Of a stretch of DNA of 64,000 nucleotides, positions 53,951 through 63,153 are shown piece after piece; the first letter of the stretch is position 1, and each line of letters starts with the position of its first letter. Origin of the DNA: Phyllobacterium calauticae (GTDB lineage Bacteria; Pseudomonadota; Alphaproteobacteria; Rhizobiales; Rhizobiaceae); the NCBI RefSeq assembly GCF_019991125.1, contig NZ_JAGENB010000004.1, positions 390,742 to 454,741 of the forward strand, read 5' to 3'. The position numbers were made by a program, and so were the translations under genes. The notes under the pieces were generated by a model that searched no databases, had not been told where the DNA came from, and saw only the letters and a program-made list of their open reading frames with translations.

Positions 53951-53977
53951 AAAAACGCCCGCGTTGAAAGCGGGCGT
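53951..53977 (-). terminator. Rho-independent terminator of the DUF1127 gene
   Basis: On the minus strand the hairpin ACGCCCGC/GCGGGCGT (8-bp stem, 7-nt loop; 53955-53962 with 53970-53977) is followed directly by TTTTT. It lies 33 nt after the stop codon of the DUF1127 gene. This is the most regular intrinsic terminator in the window. Confidence 0.85.
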
Positions 53978-54009
53978 CGAACGGCTGTTGGTTCGTTAGT
54001 CTCGTGTGA

Positions 54010-54156
54010 TTAGCGAGCGACTGATGCGCGGGCAACACTACGGATATCGGCGCGGTCAATACCCAAATCCTGCAGTTCACGGCTGGACATGCGGCCAAGT
54101 TCGGTGACGGTCTGACGGAACTTGAGCCAATTGTTGAAGGAGCGTGCTACGTTCAT
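54010..54156 (-). CDS. DUF1127 small arginine-rich protein (YjiS-like)
   Basis: 48 residues, ATG at 54156 with AAGGGA 6 nt upstream. The protein has the full DUF1127 plan: a helix with RSFNNWLKFRQTVTELG, then MSSRELQDLGIDRADI, ending in a basic tail SVARASVAR. Small DUF1127 proteins of alphaproteobacteria affect phosphate and carbon metabolism and RNA turnover, and are often strongly expressed and stress-induced. The gene has its own terminator and is monocistronic. Confidence 0.88.
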   Translation of the reverse strand: MNVARSFNNWLKFRQTVTELGRMSSRELQDLGIDRADIRSVARASVAR

Positions 54157-54612
54157 GATAATTCCCTTTCTGAGGGTTGTCTGACGTCAGCAGCCTTGCT
54201 TGGCTCCGGCGTCGTTTCGATGATTGGAATATAGGCCTTTCAATCGGTTTAAAACAGGCACAATCCCTCATTCCACCTATGCATCTGGCGCAATGGTCAT
54301 GAAGGAAAATGAATCTATTGGATCAAGCATCTTCAAACTTTGAATTGAGCCGGGGTTGTCATATTGATTGTTCGTCAAATAGCTTGCGGTAGTTGAGGTT
54401 CATGAATAAGCAGGCCCGACGTACAAAAAATCATCCCTTTTCAATTTCAATATGGTTACAAGATAGCCAATCCCACAGTGATGGGGCGCATGCCGGACAG
54501 CGAGCTGCGGAGCCTGTTCGAGGGATCACGATTTGACGTCACCTGCCATCAAACCGATAAATCCCGCAAAGCATTCAGGCTGGAATTTCAACTCGATACG
54601 GAGAGAGGTGCC
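54157..54612. other. Divergent promoter region of the DUF1127 and oleate hydratase genes
   Basis: About 455 bp, AT-rich in the middle (near 54300-54470). It holds the promoters of both flanking genes. The oleate hydratase frame can be read back to 54478, but the strong SD and the family-like N-terminus favour 54613. I see no clear operator or RNA structure. Confidence 0.45.
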
Positions 54613-56589
54613 ATGACCAACTCGAACACCACCGCCAGCAAATCCGGCAAGACGTTCACGGTCGAGGCCGATGCCACCGCCGCCTATTGGCACAACAGCG
54701 CCGGCAACTGCCTGCCGCCTCCCGACATGATGGGGGCTTATATGCGTAACCGCCCGGTCCTGACCGGGCCGGCTAAACGCCGCAAGGCCTGGATCATCGG
54801 CAGCGGCATCGCGGGCCTTTCCGCAGCCTTTTACATGATCCGCGATGGCGGTATGGCGGGCGAGGACATCACCATATTGGACACGATGCACATCGAGGGC
54901 GGCTCGCTCGACGGCGCGGGCAATCCGGAGGACGGCTATATCGTCCGCGGCGGCCGCGAGATGAACTGGAACTACGATAATCTGTGGGACATGTTCCAGG
55001 ACGTGCAGGCGCTCGAACTGCCCGAGGGCTATAGCGTCCTCGACGAATATCGGTTGGTCAACGACAATGACCCGAACTTCTCCAAGGCCCGGCTCATGCA
55101 CAAGCAGGGCCAGATACGTGATTTTTCGACGCTGGGCCTCTCCAAATCACAGCAGTGGGAACTGATCCGCCTGATGTTGAAGCGTAAGGAGGATCTCGAC
55201 GACGTTACCATTGAGCAGTATTTCAGCGCGGGCTTCCTCGAAACCAATTTCTGGTATCTCTGGCGCTCCATGTTCGCGTTCGAAAACTGGCAGAGCCTTC
55301 TTGAAATGAAGCTCTACATGCACCGTTTCCTCGACGCGATTGATGGACTGACCGACATGTCGGCGCTGATCTTCCCGAAGTACAATCAGTTCGACAGTTT
55401 TGTTCGTCCGCTGGTAGCGCATCTGCGGGAGCGTGGTGTGAAGGTGCAGTTCGACACGCGCGCCTATGATCTCGAAATGACGGTCGAAGGCGAGGCCCGC
55501 ACGGTTACCGCTATCCGTGCTCATATGGGCGGTACCGATACGACCATTGCCGTTGGCCCGAAGGATCTGGTCTTTGCGCTGACCGGGTCGATGACCGAGG
55601 GCACAGCCTATGGCGACATGGACAACGCCCCGGTGCTCGACCGCGGCAGACATGACCCGGGCAACGCGAGCGATTGGGCGCTGTGGAAGAATCTCGCCAG
55701 GAAGTCGCCCATCTTCGGCAAGCCCGAGAAATTCTACGGCAATGTCGATGGCTCAATGTGGGAATCCGTCACACTCACCTGCAAAGCGTCGCCCTTTGTC
55801 GAAAAGCTGAGAGAGCTTTCGGTCAACGATCCCTATTCGGGCAAGACGGTGACCGGAGGGATCATCACCTTTACCGACTCCAATTGGGTGCTCAGCTTTA
55901 CCTGCAACCGCCAGCCACACTTCCCGACCCAGCCGAAGGATGTTCTGGTGGTCTGGGTCTATGCGTTGCTGATGGACAAGGAGGGCAACTTCGTCAAGAA
56001 AACCATGCCGGCCTGCACCGGGCGAGAGATCCTGGCTGAGCTTTGCTATCATCTCGGCATTGAAGATCAACTCGACGATGTGGTGGCAAACACCAAGGCG
56101 CGCATTGCGCTGATGCCGTATATCACGGCGCAATTCATGCCGCGTGCGGCGGGCGACCGGCCCCATGTTGTGCCTGCGGGTTGCACCAACCTTGGCCTGA
56201 TGGGCCAGTTCGTCGAAACGTCGAACGACATCATATTCACAATGGACAGTTCAATCCGCACCGCGCGGGTCGCGGTGTATACGCTTCTGAACCTGCCAAA
56301 ACAGGTGCCGGACATCAGCCCGACCCAGTACGATATCCGCTCACTGCTCAAAGGCGCACGGGCGCTGAACAATGGCGAACCGTTTCCAGGCGAACGCCTG
56401 CTGCACCGTCTGCTGGACAAGACCTATTATGCCCACATCCTGCCGCCGCTGCCCGAACCCGATGCAGCCAAGCGCGGGGCGGCCGAAGGCGAACTGACGG
56501 GGCTTCTCGGCAAGGGCAACCAGGCGCTCGGCACTGTGTTCGCTTGGCTGGAAAAGATGCGAGAAAACTTCACCACAAACAAGAATTAG
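54613..56589 (+). CDS. ohyA: Oleate hydratase
   Basis: 658 residues from the ATG at 54613 (SD AGAGGTG about 4 nt upstream). FAD motif [19 protein letters not shown] near residue 57, then [20 protein letters not shown] and [14 protein letters not shown], both diagnostic of oleate hydratases, including the glutamate of the active site in the RGGRE segment. The C-terminal half contains [18 protein letters not shown] and [13 protein letters not shown]. The enzyme adds water to the cis-9 double bond of oleate to give 10-hydroxystearate, using FADH2 structurally. It probably detoxifies unsaturated fatty acids. No related lipid gene lies beside it. Confidence 0.93.
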   Translation: MTNSNTTASKSGKTFTVEADATAAYWHNSAGNCLPPPDMMGAYMRNRPVLTGPAKRRKAWIIGSGIAGLSAAFYMIRDGGMAGEDITILDTMHIEGGSLDGAGNPEDGYIVRGGREMNWNYDNLWDMFQDVQALELPEGYSVLDEYRLVNDNDPNFSKARLMHKQGQIRDFSTLGLSKSQQWELIRLMLKRKEDLDDVTIEQYFSAGFLETNFWYLWRSMFAFENWQSLLEMKLYMHRFLDAIDGLTDMSALIFPKYNQFDSFVRPLVAHLRERGVKVQFDTRAYDLEMTVEGEARTVTAIRAHMGGTDTTIAVGPKDLVFALTGSMTEGTAYGDMDNAPVLDRGRHDPGNASDWALWKNLARKSPIFGKPEKFYGNVDGSMWESVTLTCKASPFVEKLRELSVNDPYSGKTVTGGIITFTDSNWVLSFTCNRQPHFPTQPKDVLVVWVYALLMDKEGNFVKKTMPACTGREILAELCYHLGIEDQLDDVVANTKARIALMPYITAQFMPRAAGDRPHVVPAGCTNLGLMGQFVETSNDIIFTMDSSIRTARVAVYTLLNLPKQVPDISPTQYDIRSLLKGARALNNGEPFPGERLLHRLLDKTYYAHILPPLPEPDAAKRGAAEGELTGLLGKGNQALGTVFAWLEKMRENFTTNKN

Positions 56590-56619
56590 GGTTCGCCAGA
56601 TAACGCGTTAAACAGCCGA

Positions 56620-56742
56620 TTTCAGCGCGGCTCTCTTTTCCCGCTTCAGCAGGAGGCTTACCGTGAGCGCAATCTGATCGAGCGGTTTTTCTCCAAGCTG
56701 AAGCACCTCCGACGCGGCGCCACACGCTATGACAAGCTCGGC
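56620..56742 (+). pseudogene. IS5-family transposase, C-terminal relic
   Basis: The plus-strand frame encodes FPLQQEAYRERNLIERFFSK followed by LKHLRRGATRYDKLGAQAL. It matches the conserved C-terminal segment (RxxYRxRNLIERFFxKLKxFRRIATRYDK) of IS5/IS427-type transposases that carries the catalytic Glu. Nothing else of the element is present. It ends 2 bp before the stop codon of the convergent DoxX gene, so an old insertion may have defined that gene's 3' end. Confidence 0.75.
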
Positions 56743-56744
56743 GC

Positions 56745-57167
56745 TCAGGCCTTGCCTTGCCAGCCCGCTCCGAGGGCAAGCACGCTTCCCGGCCCGTGCA
56801 CGGCAGCAAAGAACAAACCGGCTACAAAAGTGAAATGGTCGACGAAGAAGCCGAATTCGGCCTGGTTGTTGGCCCAGTGTGACGGGCCGTGGAATGTAAA
56901 TCCGAGGAAGATGACGTAAACGGCCGCGACCATCGCCGCCGGAGTGAAAACGGCGCCTGTCAGGAAGGCAATGACCAGCAGCATTTCGAGGATCGCTGCG
57001 CACCAGGCCAGAAACAGCGGGAATGGGAAGCCGGCGGCGGCGATGTAGCTTGCAGTGGCGCCCATATCCATCAATTTGAAGGAGACAGCCATCAAAAAGA
57101 CAGCGGCGAAGATAATGCGGGCAATGAGAATGGCGGCAGTCTGCCAGACCGTTTGAGCGTTTTCCAT
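56745..57167 (-). CDS. DoxX-family membrane protein
   Basis: 140 residues from the ATG at 57167 (SD GGAGG). Four membrane helices: residues about 8-28 (AAILIARIIFAAVFLMAVSF), 45-65 (FPLFLAWCAAILEMLLVIAF), 68-88 (VFTPAAMVAAVYVIFLGFTF) and 100-120 (FFVDHFTFVAGLFFAAVHG). The pattern RIIFAAVFLMAVSFKLMD and HGPSHW...Q fit DoxX/DoxD proteins, whose roles range from quinol oxidation to redox stress. The last residues (GAGWQGKA) abut an IS5 relic, so the natural C-terminus may have been changed. Confidence 0.8.
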   Translation of the reverse strand: MENAQTVWQTAAILIARIIFAAVFLMAVSFKLMDMGATASYIAAAGFPFPLFLAWCAAILEMLLVIAFLTGAVFTPAAMVAAVYVIFLGFTFHGPSHWANNQAEFGFFVDHFTFVAGLFFAAVHGPGSVLALGAGWQGKA

Positions 57168-57248
57168 GATGAACCTCCGGGTTGAAGCGGTTGATGCTGC
57201 AAGGACGGCCAAGATAGGGGGATTCCGACAGGGCTGGGAAAATTTGTT

Positions 57249-57512
57249 TTGCCGGTCGCCTCTTATCCGCGGCAAAACGAACTGGCCACGGCTTTGCGCG
57301 AGGTCGGTCGCGTCGAGTGGACCCTGTTCATGATCAACTGGATTCTGAACGCCGATCTGCAACGCCGCACCCAAATCGGGCTCAACAAGGACGAGGCCCA
57401 TCACGCGCTGAAACGTGCCATCAGCTTTCATCAGCGCGGCGAAATCGGCGACTGCGAAAATCCCATCCAAACGGCCGCGGTGGTTCAACCTCACAATCCC
57501 CTTTTGCAATAA
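57249..57512 (+). pseudogene. Tn3-family transposase, C-terminal relic
   Basis: The frame encodes SYPRQNELATALREVGRVEW, then LFMINWILNADLQRRTQIGL and NKDEAHHALKRAISFHQRGE. This is the highly conserved C-terminal block of Tn3-family TnpA (ALREIGRVERTLF, LQRRAQIGLNKGEAHHAL). About 900 N-terminal residues are absent, and after GEIGDC the sequence departs from the family. A dead fragment between the DoxX and azoreductase genes. Confidence 0.8.
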
Positions 57513-57578
57513 AAGAAGCCGTGGACTTGATTCCGCTTTGCATGAAGCAATCCACTGTCTTCGATCTCCGGTCAGTTA

Positions 57579-58226
57579 TCAGGCGGCCGCCGAGCCCACC
57601 CCGAAAGCAGCATTTGCAGCCTTCGCCTCGATTTCACCCTGGAACTTGTCCAGGAAGTCATCTCGCCCGATCTCGCCCAAATCAACTGCCTTTGCTCCAC
57701 CTGCCGCAACGAATGTCACATCGGTGATGCCGATGACGTTCAGGATCAGGCGCAGATACTGGGCCGCGATGTCTCGATCGCGGATTGGGGAACCTTCGGT
57801 GTAAACGCCCCCGGAAGCCATAAGCACAGTAGCCCTCTTGCCGCTGACAAGGCCCTTGCCGTCCATCCCGAGCGTCGACCCCTTGCGGACGATGTGGTCG
57901 ACCCAAGCCTTGAGCGCCGCCGGAATGTTGTAGTTGTACACGGGCGTGGCAATGACGAGATGGTCGGTCGCCAGCAGCTCCGCGACAAGTTCGTCCGACA
58001 GCCTGAGCACTTCTTTCATTTCGGTCGAATGCTGCTCCGGCGGCGTGAAATAAGCCCGGAGCCACGGCGCGCTCACAAACGACAAGTCCGTTTCCATCAG
58101 ATCACGGGTAACTACCTGCCCACCGGGATGTGCAACCTGCCATTCGGCGACGAAGCGACGGGTGAGATTGCGTGAGATCGAAGAATCGCCGCGCGGACTG
58201 GTTTCGACAACGAGAAGGTGGGGCAT
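57579..58226 (-). CDS. azoR: FMN-dependent NADH-azoreductase
   Basis: 215 residues from the ATG at 58226; a longer frame to 58304 overlaps the divergent regulator region. Flavodoxin-like fold with the FMN-binding segments [14 protein letters not shown] at the N-terminus, [19 protein letters not shown], and [10 protein letters not shown]. The length and the motifs match AzoR/AcpD. It reduces azo compounds and quinones with NADH in the cytoplasm. Divergent from a LysR gene 113 bp away, the usual arrangement for quinone-inducible azoreductases. Confidence 0.92.
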   Translation of the reverse strand: MPHLLVVETSPRGDSSISRNLTRRFVAEWQVAHPGGQVVTRDLMETDLSFVSAPWLRAYFTPPEQHSTEMKEVLRLSDELVAELLATDHLVIATPVYNYNIPAALKAWVDHIVRKGSTLGMDGKGLVSGKRATVLMASGGVYTEGSPIRDRDIAAQYLRLILNVIGITDVTFVAAGGAKAVDLGEIGRDDFLDKFQGEIEAKAANAAFGVGSAAA

Positions 58227-58339
58227 GAATGGTATCCTTGGATTTGAGTTGGCCGAAGCGGAAGCCGGAGTTCGGCGCGCCGAGAGCATGGCTGCAGCTT
58301 GCACACTGGACGATCATCATTAAAAGAGATAATAATCCG

Positions 58340-59317
58340 ATGATCTCTATCTGCTTGGATGATGAAATGTTGGGCAGTTTGACCCTGGACCAGCTGCGCG
58401 TGCTGGTGGCGATCACCGAAACCGGCAGCTTCTCGGCTGCCGGTCGCAAGCTCCACCGTGCCCAGTCTGCGATCAGCCAGGCCATTGCAACGCTGGAAGA
58501 CGTGCAGGGGGTGATCCTGTTTGATCGGAGCAGCTATCGCCCGCACCTGACGGATGCGGGCCGCGCGCTGGTCGCTCAGGCTCGTGTTGTCCTGTCGGGC
58601 ACGGCACGTTTCGAGGCGATGGCCGCCGCCACGCGCAATGGACTGGAGCCCGAGCTTGCAGTGGCAATTGATCCGCTGGTACCCACTGCTTCGTTTATCG
58701 ACAGCCTGCATGCGCTCCGCGATGCGTTTCCTCACCTGCCGGTGAGCTTCTCGGAAGAGGGCCTCGGCGGCGCCGAGCGACGATTGCGCCGGGGAGATGC
58801 TGCGCTCGCGTTCTGCGTGCTTCTACCTGATGTGCCTGAAGATGTTGTAGCTTTGCCATTGCTTGACGTGCGCCTGCTTCCGGTCGTGTCGCCAGCCCAT
58901 CCGCTCGCCCGGCTCGGCCGGCCGGTAACGCGCGCGGACCTGGATGAGCATGTCCAGCTTGTGCTGTCTGATCCGTCCACACCGGACAATCCCGGCTATG
59001 GAATTCTTGGAACCAAGGTGTGGCGCTTCGTTGAGCTGGGGCGCCGGCTGGATTTCCTCCTCGCAGGGCTTGGCTGGTGCCGGATGCCCGAACATCTGGT
59101 GATGCCGCTTCTGGTCGAAGAGCGTCTCGTGCCGCTGCAAATTGAGGACGATCCTGCCAGCGTTCACAGCCCTCTGACCATCTATGCCGCGCATATGCGA
59201 GATCGTTTCCCGGGCCGCGCAGGCGCATGGCTCCTCGACAATCTTCAGGCCCGGTTCATTTCAGTTTCAGCGCATCCTCGCTCAGAGGCGGACATAGCAA
59301 TTTCCACCCATCGCTGA
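58340..59317 (+). CDS. LysR-family regulator divergent from azoR
   Basis: 325 residues from the ATG at 58340; the in-frame extension to 58229 enters the azoR start region, and Met at 58367 is another option. Helix-turn-helix: LTLDQLRVLVAITETGSFSA then HRAQSAISQAIATLED. The effector domain follows (VAIDPLVPTASFIDSLHALR, EEGLGGAERRLRRGDAALAF). LysR genes in this position commonly control azoR in response to electrophiles or quinones. Confidence 0.9.
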   Translation: MISICLDDEMLGSLTLDQLRVLVAITETGSFSAAGRKLHRAQSAISQAIATLEDVQGVILFDRSSYRPHLTDAGRALVAQARVVLSGTARFEAMAAATRNGLEPELAVAIDPLVPTASFIDSLHALRDAFPHLPVSFSEEGLGGAERRLRRGDAALAFCVLLPDVPEDVVALPLLDVRLLPVVSPAHPLARLGRPVTRADLDEHVQLVLSDPSTPDNPGYGILGTKVWRFVELGRRLDFLLAGLGWCRMPEHLVMPLLVEERLVPLQIEDDPASVHSPLTIYAAHMRDRFPGRAGAWLLDNLQARFISVSAHPRSEADIAISTHR

Positions 59318-59917
59318 GTCTAGGACCACAATCGCCGGGATCGTTCGACAGAAAAAGATCAAGCTATGGGAAGCTCTTAGCGCTAGCTGACGCATTGAGC
59401 CATGACGTCTGATCGGTGAACGCCCCAAGTGACGAGACATCTTGTCCTCAACGGATGAGGTTTGCGCTTGCGCCCAACCGACAATGAGCCCTGTCGACGA
59501 CGGGGCTCACGATCCACAAACCCGATGACACAAAATTCCACATGGGATCCTACTGCTGTTTAAATTCAGGACCTGCCAGTAAACCATCGGTTGTACGCGC
59601 CACAGACGCCTTGGAAATCTTCATTTGTAAATGCCGATAATAAGCAATTTCCCGGCATTTCGATTGTAGCCTAGATGTCTACAATGCCGATAAAAAGCCC
59701 GTTCTGTCTTGCCTATGTACGTGCTGAACAGGGTGAAAGCGCCAAACGGAAGAACAACGTGACTTTATCTTCGTGGTCGAGCAGACGTTCCAAATTCATC
59801 ATCTGCAAGGTATCATTCGGAGGCGCATTGGGCGCGATGCTCAGACTTGCAAACGTCTGAGCGAGAACACAGGAAGTCGGCCGATGACGAGCACACGAAA
59901 TTCACAGGGCTTCTGAT
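59318..59917. other. Intergenic region with a small cluster of short repeats
   Basis: About 600 bp without a convincing gene. The 11-mer AATGCCGATAA occurs at 59630-59640 and again at 59683-59693, and its inverted core CGGCATT lies between them at 59653-59659. The remainder shows no motif I recognise. Confidence 0.4.
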
Positions 59918-60592
59918 ATGGGCGCGACCGCTCGACCTGGGCCCACCGGCCTGCGGCAATTCCTTGATCTTGAGCAGCAGCGCGATTGGATAGAGGGCAA
60001 GATCGACTTGCCGGACACGGGCGACCGCTTGGAGTCCCTGGAACAGCGCTTCAAATATGTGGCTCGTTTTGAGAAGCTGCTTGGTCGCCCGCAAGCAGGG
60101 GAAGTCCTGGAGATTCTCGGGCTGTATGGTCCAAGCTGTATTCCGATCCCGCGCAAGACCGAGCGCTACTACTGGTCTGTTTCCTGCCTGCCGTCGACCT
60201 CGGACAAGCCGCTCGTCCGCGTCAATGCGAGCTGGATGGAACTTTTTACGCTCTATGCCCAGGACGAAGACATCCGTGCCAGATTCATCGTGCATCTATC
60301 GGATTTCACGACAGATCGCTCAGTCACGCCAAGCCGTGTCGACGAACCCTTGCTCGAGCAAAGTGTCGCGATGCCGGAGCACGTCAGTTATTTCTTCCCG
60401 CGTGGTGCGGACATTTTCGGCATCAATGTGCGTGGCTCCGTCTCGATCCGCAAATTCCTCACGAGCCGCCGCATAGTGCGCGCCATTCGGACGTTCAACC
60501 TGACACACATGAACCGGGGGCGGAACGCCTATCAGGCGAGCCATTGCTACAGCGTCGCGGATTACATGCAGGCAGATCTAGGGATTCTTTAA
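59918..60592 (+). CDS. Conserved-looking protein of unknown function
   Basis: 224 residues, no signal peptide or membrane helix. It begins with a charged helical region (GLRQFLDLEQQRDWIEGKID) and continues with mixed alpha/beta sequence (FEKLLGRPQAGEVLEILGLY, YYWSVSCLPSTSDKPLVRVN, ASWMELFTLYAQDEDIRARF, VSYFFPRGADIFGINVRG). Codon use is like real genes over the full length. No family is recognised and the ribosome-binding site is weak. Neighbours give no clue. Confidence 0.55.
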   Translation: MGATARPGPTGLRQFLDLEQQRDWIEGKIDLPDTGDRLESLEQRFKYVARFEKLLGRPQAGEVLEILGLYGPSCIPIPRKTERYYWSVSCLPSTSDKPLVRVNASWMELFTLYAQDEDIRARFIVHLSDFTTDRSVTPSRVDEPLLEQSVAMPEHVSYFFPRGADIFGINVRGSVSIRKFLTSRRIVRAIRTFNLTHMNRGRNAYQASHCYSVADYMQADLGIL

Positions 60593-60753
60593 TGCGAGCG
60601 ATCCTGGCGAACTCGCCGGCGCCATCCCGGCCCCTTTGCGCCCCATACCTGTCGTATAGGTAACTGTGCCATCGCCCGGAAGCCGACATTACGGTGACTG
60701 CCTAGAGCTCATAGTCGCACCACAACCGGCCATTGCCGCAAGTTCTGTATGGG

Positions 60754-61380
60754 TCACGCCCGGCTCGCCCGAACGCTCAGCCACCGATCATGGGGCTTTC
60801 CAACGCACCGACGTACCTCGCTGACGATCCAGCCGGCGTCTGTAAGTGCAGACCGCAGGGCAGACTCGCGCCAGTACGTCTCGACGTAGCGCCGAGGCGC
60901 TGCAGCACTGCCGTGTGTGGACACATCCTCGCCTTCGCCCTCTCTAACGGAGGCGTGCAATCGGCCTCCGGTCCGGGTCGCCTCGGCAAGCCGCCCAAGC
61001 ACCGTGCCGAGATCCTCGCGCGCAACATGAATCAGGCAGGCACAGGCCCAGATCCCGTCGTACGGCGTACCGGGACGCTGCGGGTCAGCCAGGTCTTCGG
61101 TCAGCGGGTCCAACAGGTCGGCCTCGAAGCCACTTTCGCGAAGCAGTTCGACGAAACCCTTTGAAACGTCGGTGCGCCGGACGCTAATGCCCCGTTTCTC
61201 AAGCTCAAGTGCATCGCGCCCGCCACCGCTTCCAATCTCCAGTACCCTGCCCGAGCCACCCAGCGCGGTCACGAACACATCGATCTCTGTCGCGACCCAT
61301 TCGGGCATCGCCGCGGCCTCTGAAGCGTACTCCGCCGCGACCGCATCATAGGACCGCACGGTATCCAGGTCGGTGCTCAT
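60754..61380 (-). CDS. Class I SAM-dependent methyltransferase
   Basis: 208 residues, SD GGAGGA before the ATG. N-terminal RSYDAVAAEYASEA is typical of small-molecule methyltransferases. Motif I is VLEIGSGGGRDALELEKRG, followed by RRTDVSKGFVELL and DGIWACACLIHVAREDL. Residues near GRLHASVREGEGE are motif post. GC-rich codon use differs somewhat from its neighbours. The substrate is unknown. Confidence 0.87.
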   Translation of the reverse strand: MSTDLDTVRSYDAVAAEYASEAAAMPEWVATEIDVFVTALGGSGRVLEIGSGGGRDALELEKRGISVRRTDVSKGFVELLRESGFEADLLDPLTEDLADPQRPGTPYDGIWACACLIHVAREDLGTVLGRLAEATRTGGRLHASVREGEGEDVSTHGSAAAPRRYVETYWRESALRSALTDAGWIVSEVRRCVGKPHDRWLSVRASRA

Positions 61381-61829
61381 CCTAGCATTCCTCCTTCAAG
61401 ACAAGAGGCCTGATGAGCGAGAGGCCCATCAGCCCATTGCGCCTTTCACACTTCGGCAGTTGGTGACTTCGCGGGCGATTTGCTTCCCAGCTTTATCAGA
61501 AATGCGGTCAGAGACACCACCGACCGATTGCCAATGCTGCCGGGCGACAATGCGCCGTCATTTCGGACCTTTATCAACGCGGTTCAAAGACCATTAAGCT
61601 GCCGTTAACATCAAGCTGCGCGGAGTGCTATTAGCGCGGCACCAATGGAATTTTTGTAACTGAGCCTAACAACGTGACATCTCCTTATCAGAAGCTGTTT
61701 CATTACCCTTGACCTCGGTTCGCCAAGAAGCAAATATCCAGATTTAGCTGGCCCAGGCGGTAGCCAGACCGTCATATTAATCACGCCAGAGCGCCGTGCT
61801 CGAGGCGGGGAACTCAGCTAGACAAGGTC
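61381..61829. other. Intergenic region, no gene seen
   Basis: About 450 bp between the methyltransferase start and the GH114-like gene. It should contain both divergent promoters. No coding frame, repeat or hairpin stands out. Confidence 0.4.
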
Positions 61830-62684
61830 TTGATCGAAATGCGTATTCAATGGTTCCGAACGGCGATGATCGCCGCCGTCGTCGCTGCAGGCTGCGTTGT
61901 TTTGTCTGCAAATGCTCAAACTCTCACGTTGCCTCCGGCCCACGGTAAATTCGACTACCAGATTGGAGGCGATTACAACCGGCAAAGCAGTGTTAAGATT
62001 GTTGTCCGGGACAGAACGGTTGCCCCTGCAAAAGGTAAATACAATATCTGTTACGTGAATGCCTTCCAGACGCAACCGCAGCAGAAGGAGTGGTGGACAA
62101 AAAACCATCCGAATCTGCTGATCAAGAAAGATGGTGAGTATGTTACCGATCCAAAATGGCCAGAAGAGTATATATTAGACACATCCTTAGACACAAAACG
62201 AAAGAATCTGATGAAAATAATCGGTCCCTGGATCGACAAATGTGCGGCTGACGGCTTCAAGGCCCTCGAACCCGACAATCTCGATTCATGGAACAGATCC
62301 AAAGGCGTTTTGTCACCAGAAACCAATACAGAGTTTGCCAAGCTGCTGGTCAAACGGGCTCATGATGCCAATCTCGCTGTCGCCCAGAAAAACGCCTCGG
62401 AACTTGCACCCAAAGGCCCAAAGATAATCCGCTTTAATTTTGCGATTGTCGAAGAATGCGAATACGAGAAGGAATGCGGCGAGTACACCAAAGTGTATGG
62501 CAATCAGGTTTACGAGATCGAATACAATGACAACAACAAGGATACCAATGGCAATCCCGTTGATCCCGTAAGTTTTTTCAATGCCGCGTGCGACGCACGC
62601 GGTGACAAGATCTCTATCATCTACCGTGACCGCAAAGTCGTTCGGGACACTTCGCCCGATTACGAATACGAAGTGTGCGACTAA
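61830..62684 (+). CDS. GH114-like secreted glycoside hydrolase (endo-alpha-1,4-polygalactosaminidase family)
   Basis: 284 residues from TTG at 61830 (AAGG 2 nt upstream) or 281 from ATG at 61839 (same AAGG at 11 nt); the start is ambiguous. Signal peptide FRTAMIAAVVAAGCVVLSANAQ. The TIM-barrel landmarks of GH114 are present: FDYQIGG near the mature N-terminus, CYVNAFQTQPQQKEWW, EYILDTSLDTKRKNL, and GFKALEPDNLDSWNRSKG with the acidic pair expected in the active site. GH114 enzymes cut galactosaminoglycans of fungal walls and bacterial Pel-type exopolysaccharide. Alone in its locus, exported, AT-richer than its neighbours. Confidence 0.78.
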   Translation: MIEMRIQWFRTAMIAAVVAAGCVVLSANAQTLTLPPAHGKFDYQIGGDYNRQSSVKIVVRDRTVAPAKGKYNICYVNAFQTQPQQKEWWTKNHPNLLIKKDGEYVTDPKWPEEYILDTSLDTKRKNLMKIIGPWIDKCAADGFKALEPDNLDSWNRSKGVLSPETNTEFAKLLVKRAHDANLAVAQKNASELAPKGPKIIRFNFAIVEECEYEKECGEYTKVYGNQVYEIEYNDNNKDTNGNPVDPVSFFNAACDARGDKISIIYRDRKVVRDTSPDYEYEVCD

Positions 62685-63153
62685 TCAGATTGACATACGG
62701 TCTTGCTTATTTTGCCAACAAAATTTCTAGAAGTAGAGGCTGCATCGCTGCAATCGACGGGATGAAGGATGGGCCATTTTCCGTAACTCTTTCGATACGA
62801 TGTTCTCCCATACGCATCGATTACGCCAGCGCCTGGACCTCAATCGATTGGCGCGATTTGCAGCGGATCATCGTCGGGACCATGAGGAATTGTGGTGTTG
62901 ATTTCCACGCGGAACTGAGCCGGTTGGAAAGACCAACAGCGAGGTCATCGCCTATCAAAAACGCGCACGCAAACCGTCGCGGCGCAACAGCTGGGTCGAG
63001 GAACGAAGGGAGCGCAGACTACGGGAGCAGGCTGCCACAGATCTATTCACTGTCGCCGGGCAGAGCTGCGAGATTGAGGTCTCCGCCCTGCCCGTCGACG
63101 AGCCTCGGCATCTGTCAGGATGACATTTTAACTTTGCACAACAAGCGACATTT
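62685..63153. other. Intergenic region with a possible gene tail
   Basis: About 470 bp. The frame ending at the TGA 63121-63123 encodes KTNSEVIAYQKRARKPSRRN, then SWVEERRERRLREQAATDLF and EIEVSALPVDEP, which has coding-like codon use from about 62920. No start or family is visible, so it may be the 3' relic of a lost gene. A longer frame (62675-63157) over the same DNA looks random. Confidence 0.35.

Noticed and set aside
59487..59511. Inverted repeat TGAGCCC...GGGCTCA
   Set aside because: Seven-bp stem with an 11-nt loop, no T-run on either strand, and not directly after a gene; too weak to call a terminator.
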